From positions 1 through 9,779 of the forward strand of contig DAOVFE010000042.1 of NCBI GenBank assembly GCA_030673085.1: 9,779 nucleotides of DNA. The letters are read 5' to 3'. This document shows, in pieces, positions 6,539-9,779 of this stretch. The DNA comes from Anaerolineales bacterium (GTDB taxonomy: Bacteria; Chloroflexota; Anaerolineae; Anaerolineales; E44-bin32). The translations under genes were made by a program, and so were the position numbers. Each line of letters starts with the position of its first letter. Positions within the stretch are counted from its first letter, which is position 1. Under the pieces are notes generated by a model, which was not told the origin of the DNA, ran no database searches, and was given only the letters and a program-made list of their open reading frames with translations.

Positions 6539-7875
6539 GCTATATTCCGCATACCGAGAATGACCGCAGAGAAATGCTGGCGGACATCGGAGTTAAGCGG
6601 ATAGAAGATCTATATCAGGTTATCCCTGAAGAAACTCGTTTTCCCAATCTCAACCTCCCTGAAGGGATGTCTGAGATTGAGGTTATAGACGAGCTGCAGA
6701 TGCTGGCTGAGGCCAATATGGAAACTAAGCATTTTCCTTGTTTCCTGGGGGCTGGCGCATACAATCACTTCATTCCATCTGTAGTCGGCCACATCCTTCA
6801 GCGTAGCGAGTTTTATACAGCCTATACTCCTTATCAGCCCGAAATATCCCAAGGCACGTTGCAGACTATTTTTGAGTACCAGAGCTTGATCTGTCAGCTT
6901 ACTGGTATGGAAGCATCCAACGCCTCCCATTATGATGGCGCAACGGCATTGGCGGAAGCAGTTATCCTGGCTACCCGACAGCATCGTGGCCGCCGCAAGA
7001 AGATTGTACTTTCGGCAGCAATCCATCCGCAGTATCGAGAAGTGGTACGGACCTATTTCCAGGGTCTGGATTTGGAAATCATCGGCGATAAGTCCTTGGA
7101 AGATACAGAAGCGCTATTAGCCATGGTTGACGAAAACACGGCGATGGTGGGGGTTCAATACCCTGATTTCTTGGGAAGGATCAAGAATTTTGCCAAGCTG
7201 GGTGAAGTTGCTCATGCTGCTGGCGCGCTATTCTGCATGGTGGTAAATCCGCTAGCTTTGGCAATACTCAAACCACCATCCGAGTTTGGCGCTGATATTG
7301 TTGTCGCCGAAGGGCAACCCTTGGGTATTCCGCTTTCATACGGAGGACCCTATCTTGGCGTCTTTGCCACCAAGAAAAAGTATGTTCGCATGATGTCGGG
7401 CCGTTTGGTTGGAGAAACGCTCGATAGCCGCGGTCAGCGTGGGTATGTACTCGCGCTCACCCCTAGGGAGCAGCATATCCGGCGAGAGAGAGCCTCGTCT
7501 AATATCTGTACTAACCAGGGCTTGATGGTTCTAGCGGCCGCTGTGTACCTGAGCGTTCTCGGCAAACAAGGCCTACAGGAAGTCGCCCGGCTGAACTATC
7601 AAAAGGCCCATTATGCGGCGAAAGCAATAGATGGTCTTGAAGGATATAAACTGTGGAGCACGATGCCGTTCTTTAATGAATTCGCAGTTGCATGTCCGCG
7701 GCCTGTAACCGAGATCAATAAGAAGCTGATCGATTATGGCATCCTGGGCGGTTTCGATCTCGGCCAGGATTATCCAGATCTCAAAGATCATATGCTGATT
7801 GCGGTCACTGAGCTCAACACCAAAGAAAAGATCGACGATCTGGTCTCTGTTTTAGGGGAGGTGGCTCATGACTGA
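6535..7875 (+). CDS. gcvPA: Glycine dehydrogenase (decarboxylating) subunit 1
   Basis: This 446-residue protein is the N-terminal half of a split P-protein; the usual length of the separate subunit is about 440-450. Together with GcvPB it forms the PLP-dependent glycine decarboxylase that releases CO2 and loads the aminomethyl group onto lipoyl-GcvH. Family features are the start YIPHTENDRREMLADIGV, LNLPEG, FLGAGAYNHFIPSVVGHI (about 71-88), YTPYQPEISQGTLQTIFEYQS (about 96-116) and QREQHIRRE-like PREQHIRRERASSNICTNQGL (about 312-331). The PLP lysine belongs to subunit 2 and is not expected here. The ATG lies in an ATGA overlap with the gcvH stop, with GAGGAG 11 bp upstream. The stop overlaps the gcvPB start by 8 bp, so the subunits are probably made in step. 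Confidence 0.97.
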   Translation: MSYIPHTENDRREMLADIGVKRIEDLYQVIPEETRFPNLNLPEGMSEIEVIDELQMLAEANMETKHFPCFLGAGAYNHFIPSVVGHILQRSEFYTAYTPYQPEISQGTLQTIFEYQSLICQLTGMEASNASHYDGATALAEAVILATRQHRGRRKKIVLSAAIHPQYREVVRTYFQGLDLEIIGDKSLEDTEALLAMVDENTAMVGVQYPDFLGRIKNFAKLGEVAHAAGALFCMVVNPLALAILKPPSEFGADIVVAEGQPLGIPLSYGGPYLGVFATKKKYVRMMSGRLVGETLDSRGQRGYVLALTPREQHIRRERASSNICTNQGLMVLAAAVYLSVLGKQGLQEVARLNYQKAHYAAKAIDGLEGYKLWSTMPFFNEFAVACPRPVTEINKKLIDYGILGGFDLGQDYPDLKDHMLIAVTELNTKEKIDDLVSVLGEVAHD

Positions 7876-9337
7876 ACCGCTGATTTTTGAATTATCCTCC
7901 CCCGGGCGCAAAGGAGTCGAGTTGCCTGAATGCGATGTCCCTGAGACTCCGCTGCCGAAAGATCTGATCCGCGATGATCTACTGCTGCCGGAACTATCTG
8001 AGGTTGATGTAGTAAGGCACTTTACCCGGCTCTCACAATTAAACTATGGCATCGATATTAGCGCCTACCCTTTGGGATCCTGCACCATGAAATATAATCC
8101 CAAGGTCAATGAAGACGCAGCACGATTGCCAGGATTTGCCTATACTCACCCTCTTCAAGGGCCTGAAGAAGCGCAAGGCAATCTTTTATTGATGTTTGAG
8201 CTTCAGGAGTGGCTTAAAGAGATCGGCGGTTTTGCGGGTGTGAGCCTGCAGCCCGCGGCCGGCGCTCATGGTGAGCTAGCCGGAATCATGATGATCCACG
8301 CCTACCATCATGACCGTAAGGATGATCGGCGCATCAAGATCCTAATCCCGGATTCGGCACATGGGACCAATCCGGCGAGCACGGCAATGGGCGGCTTCCA
8401 GTCAGTCGAAATCCCTTCCGACGATCGGGGCAATATCGATCTTGAAGCTCTTCGTAGGGAATGCGATGGAACGGTTGCCGGTTTGATGCTCACTAATCCG
8501 AACACCTTAGGGCTTTTCGACGAGCATGTCCGGGAAATCATCGAGCTGGTGCATGGCTGTGGCGGCTTGATGTATGGCGATGGCGCAAATATGAATGCCT
8601 TGCTGGGCGTTGTGCGGCCGGGAGATTTGGGATTCGACATCCTGCATTATAACCTTCACAAGACATTCTCCACTCCGCATGGGGGTGGAGGCCCAGGCTC
8701 AGGTCCAGTCGGTGTATCAGAGCGTTTGAAGGATTTCCTTCCGGGTCCGATTGTTGAAGCGGTTGATGAAGGCGACGAGAATCGTCCGCCGAAGTTCGAT
8801 TTGATATTTCCAAGAAAGAGCATCGGTCGGGTGAAAGCCTTTCATGGTCATTTTGGCGTGATGGTGAAGGCCTATACCTACTTACGGATGATTGGAAAGG
8901 ATGGGCTTAGGGCGGTTGCAGATCATGCAGTCCTGAACGCCAATTACCTTCGGGTCCGGATACGCGATGCCTACCGGGTACCCTATGATCGGATCTGTAT
9001 GCACGAATTTGTTGCTGAGGGTGCTTGGGAAGATGCGCCGGGGATCCGAGCGTTGGATGTTGCCAAACGATTGATGGATTATGGATATCACCCGCCGACG
9101 AACTACTTCCCGCTTATCGTACATGAAGCCCTGATGATTGAGCCGACAGAAACAGAAAGCAAGGAATCGCTGGATGCATTCGCTGATGCGATGATTAAGA
9201 TCGCCGGCGAGGCGCACACCGACCCGGATGTGTTACATGGCGCGCCTCATATAACGGCTTTTGGGCGTATGGACGAAGTTCGAGCGGCAAAGCAACTTGT
9301 GCTTCGTTATGTCCCAAAGGAAAAAAATCAAATCTAG
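7868..9337 (+). CDS. gcvPB: Glycine dehydrogenase (decarboxylating) subunit 2
   Basis: This 489-residue protein is the C-terminal, PLP-binding half of the split P-protein, of normal length. The PLP lysine is Lys265 in HYNLHKTFSTPHGGGGPG, followed by the glycine-rich loop. Other conserved blocks are the start ELSSPGRKGVELPE, YPLGSCTMKYNPK (67-79), PAAGAHGELAGI (129-140), DSAHGTNPAS (162-171) and the C-terminal YFPLIVHEALMIEPTETESKE. The enzyme works in the cytoplasm with GcvPA and GcvH. The ATG has a very good GGGGAGG (7855-7861) 6 bp upstream, within the end of gcvPA. It is the last gene of the unit: a strong terminator follows 43 bp later, and no gcvT is attached. Confidence 0.97.
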   Translation: MTEPLIFELSSPGRKGVELPECDVPETPLPKDLIRDDLLLPELSEVDVVRHFTRLSQLNYGIDISAYPLGSCTMKYNPKVNEDAARLPGFAYTHPLQGPEEAQGNLLLMFELQEWLKEIGGFAGVSLQPAAGAHGELAGIMMIHAYHHDRKDDRRIKILIPDSAHGTNPASTAMGGFQSVEIPSDDRGNIDLEALRRECDGTVAGLMLTNPNTLGLFDEHVREIIELVHGCGGLMYGDGANMNALLGVVRPGDLGFDILHYNLHKTFSTPHGGGGPGSGPVGVSERLKDFLPGPIVEAVDEGDENRPPKFDLIFPRKSIGRVKAFHGHFGVMVKAYTYLRMIGKDGLRAVADHAVLNANYLRVRIRDAYRVPYDRICMHEFVAEGAWEDAPGIRALDVAKRLMDYGYHPPTNYFPLIVHEALMIEPTETESKESLDAFADAMIKIAGEAHTDPDVLHGAPHITAFGRMDEVRAAKQLVLRYVPKEKNQI

Positions 9338-9380
9338 CTTGCATAGCGAGTTAAGTTTGCCGCACTTTATGTGTGAAGAT

Positions 9381-9415
9381 TAAAAGGTGGAAGCTATTCG
9401 AGCTTCCGCCTTTTA
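9381..9415 (+). terminator. Intrinsic terminator of the gcv unit
   Basis: A long near-perfect hairpin with arms AAAAGGTGGAAGCT (9382-9395) and AGCTTCCGCCTTTT (9401-9414) has a single T-G wobble and a 5-nt loop. The left arm starts with a run of A and the right arm ends in a run of T, so it could work in both directions. It starts 43 bp after the gcvPB stop and ends the gcv transcript. Confidence 0.88.
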
Positions 9416-9495
9416 TAGTGAAAAGCGCGAATACTCTATAATATATGAGCAAAGGCCGATTGGATGGCAAGGGCAAAACCGATAGGCATCGCGAA

Positions 9496-9534
9496 CGAAC
9501 CCTATCAGCTTCACGGGCGAACCCTATCAACTTC
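9496..9534. repeat. Pair of 17-bp direct repeats containing ACCCTATC
   Basis: CGAACCCTATCAGCTTC (9496-9512) and CGAACCCTATCAACTTC (9518-9534) differ by one base and are spaced 22 bp start to start, about two helical turns. A third ACCCTATC core is at 9568-9575. CCGATAGG at 9479-9486 is the exact inverse of CCTATCGG at 9570-9577. A 10-bp palindrome CTTCGCGAAG (9531-9540) overlaps the end of the second copy. The rest of the 287-bp gap between gcvPB and the next gene shows only the terminator and a TATAAT at 9437-9442 without a good -35. The repeats could be operator sites for the downstream gene, but that is inference. Confidence 0.6.
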
Positions 9535-9624
9535 GCGAAGGCAAACGATCACTTTTTTAACATTATCACCCTATCGGCAGATTTTAGAGTAGAATTTATG
9601 GGCCGGGGAAATGGGTGAGTCGAT

Positions 9625-9779
9625 ATGCCTGAACAATTAGATAGTCAAATATGGGAGTCTCCTCTGCGTGGAACGGTGCAGATTGCGCTTCCCGACGGAA
9701 AGACGTTGGAGGGACCGCGCGGCGCCGTATTGGAAAACTTCCTCGTTGGGCATGTTAAGACCGAGGCCCCCATTGTAGG
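9625..9779 (+). CDS. TGS-domain protein, possibly nucleoside-kinase-like (start only, cut by window edge)
   Basis: An open frame from the ATG at 9625 runs to the window edge (51 codons). GGTGAG about 5 bp upstream serves as ribosome binding site. After about 17 residues the sequence reads VQIALPDGKTLEGPRGAVLENFL, the pattern of a TGS domain (a small beta-grasp fold also found in threonyl-tRNA synthetase, RelA/SpoT and Obg-type GTPases). The placement, with GPRGAVLENFL followed by EAPIVG, resembles the N-terminus of TGS-uridine-kinase-like proteins that I recall from Chloroflexota and similar bacteria. The catalytic part lies outside the window, so threonyl-tRNA synthetase or another TGS protein cannot be excluded. 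The promoter is unclear: TAGAAT at 9590-9595 has no well-placed -35. Confidence 0.6.
   Translation, partial: MPEQLDSQIWESPLRGTVQIALPDGKTLEGPRGAVLENFLVGHVKTEAPIV

Noticed and set aside
9445..9618. A 57-codon open frame starting 2 bp after a TATAAT
   Set aside because: No Shine-Dalgarno, too close to the -10 box even for a leaderless start, and its residues come from the repeat cluster; no recognisable protein features.
1..9779. Mobile element, defence island or CRISPR content
   Set aside because: No transposase, integrase, nuclease or regularly spaced repeat-spacer pattern is visible; the only direct repeats are the short pair at 9496-9534.

Overview
The window is ordinary bacterial chromosome at moderate GC. 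Every gene but the last, which is cut off, belongs to a recognisable housekeeping or transport family. I see no insertion sequence, CRISPR array, tRNA, rRNA or phage gene. The two-subunit glycine decarboxylase, the Thr/Pro-rich lipoprotein start, the SLC13 permease with internal TrkA-C domains and the TGS-domain protein at the right edge together suggest a Chloroflexota (Anaerolineae-like) bacterium. That assignment is an inference and only tentative.

Left half (1-4483, minus strand): one tightly packed unit read leftward. It runs SLC13-type permease, tgt (queuosine tRNA modification), uppP (undecaprenyl-diphosphate phosphatase), then a PstS-like lipoprotein that runs off the left edge. Neighbouring genes overlap by 4 bp, are separated by 3 bp, or overlap by 17 bp, so co-transcription is likely.

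Centre (4484-4550): a 67-bp divergent control region between the permease and alr (alanine racemase, plus strand). Two good sigma70-type promoters face away from each other and share the same -35 bases. Each -10 box lies only 7-8 bp before its start codon and neither gene has a convincing Shine-Dalgarno, so both mRNAs may be leaderless.

Right half (5667-9337, plus strand): a glycine cleavage unit. A near-consensus promoter (TTGACA, 17 bp, TAGAAT) is followed by a tandem glycine riboswitch with terminator and candidate antiterminator hairpins. Then come gcvH, gcvPA and gcvPB, all overlapping and each with a purine-rich ribosome binding site. The unit closes with a strong hairpin terminator at 9381-9415. 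gcvT, for the aminomethyltransferase (T-protein), is not in this unit.

Right edge (9416-9779): an intergenic stretch with three copies of an ACCCTATC element, two of them within 17-bp direct repeats 22 bp apart. It is followed by the start of a protein with a TGS-like N-terminus, possibly a nucleoside-kinase-like protein.

Functionally, uppP and alr both serve peptidoglycan synthesis (lipid carrier recycling and D-alanine supply) but sit in divergent units. The gcv unit degrades glycine to CO2, NH3 and a C1 unit, and is probably switched by glycine itself. The parts most worth a second look are the shared-(-35) leaderless promoter pair, the architecture of the riboswitch (a divergent first aptamer and a mutually exclusive hairpin pair), the PstS-like protein lacking the usual phosphate-binding motif, and the repeat cluster before the last gene.
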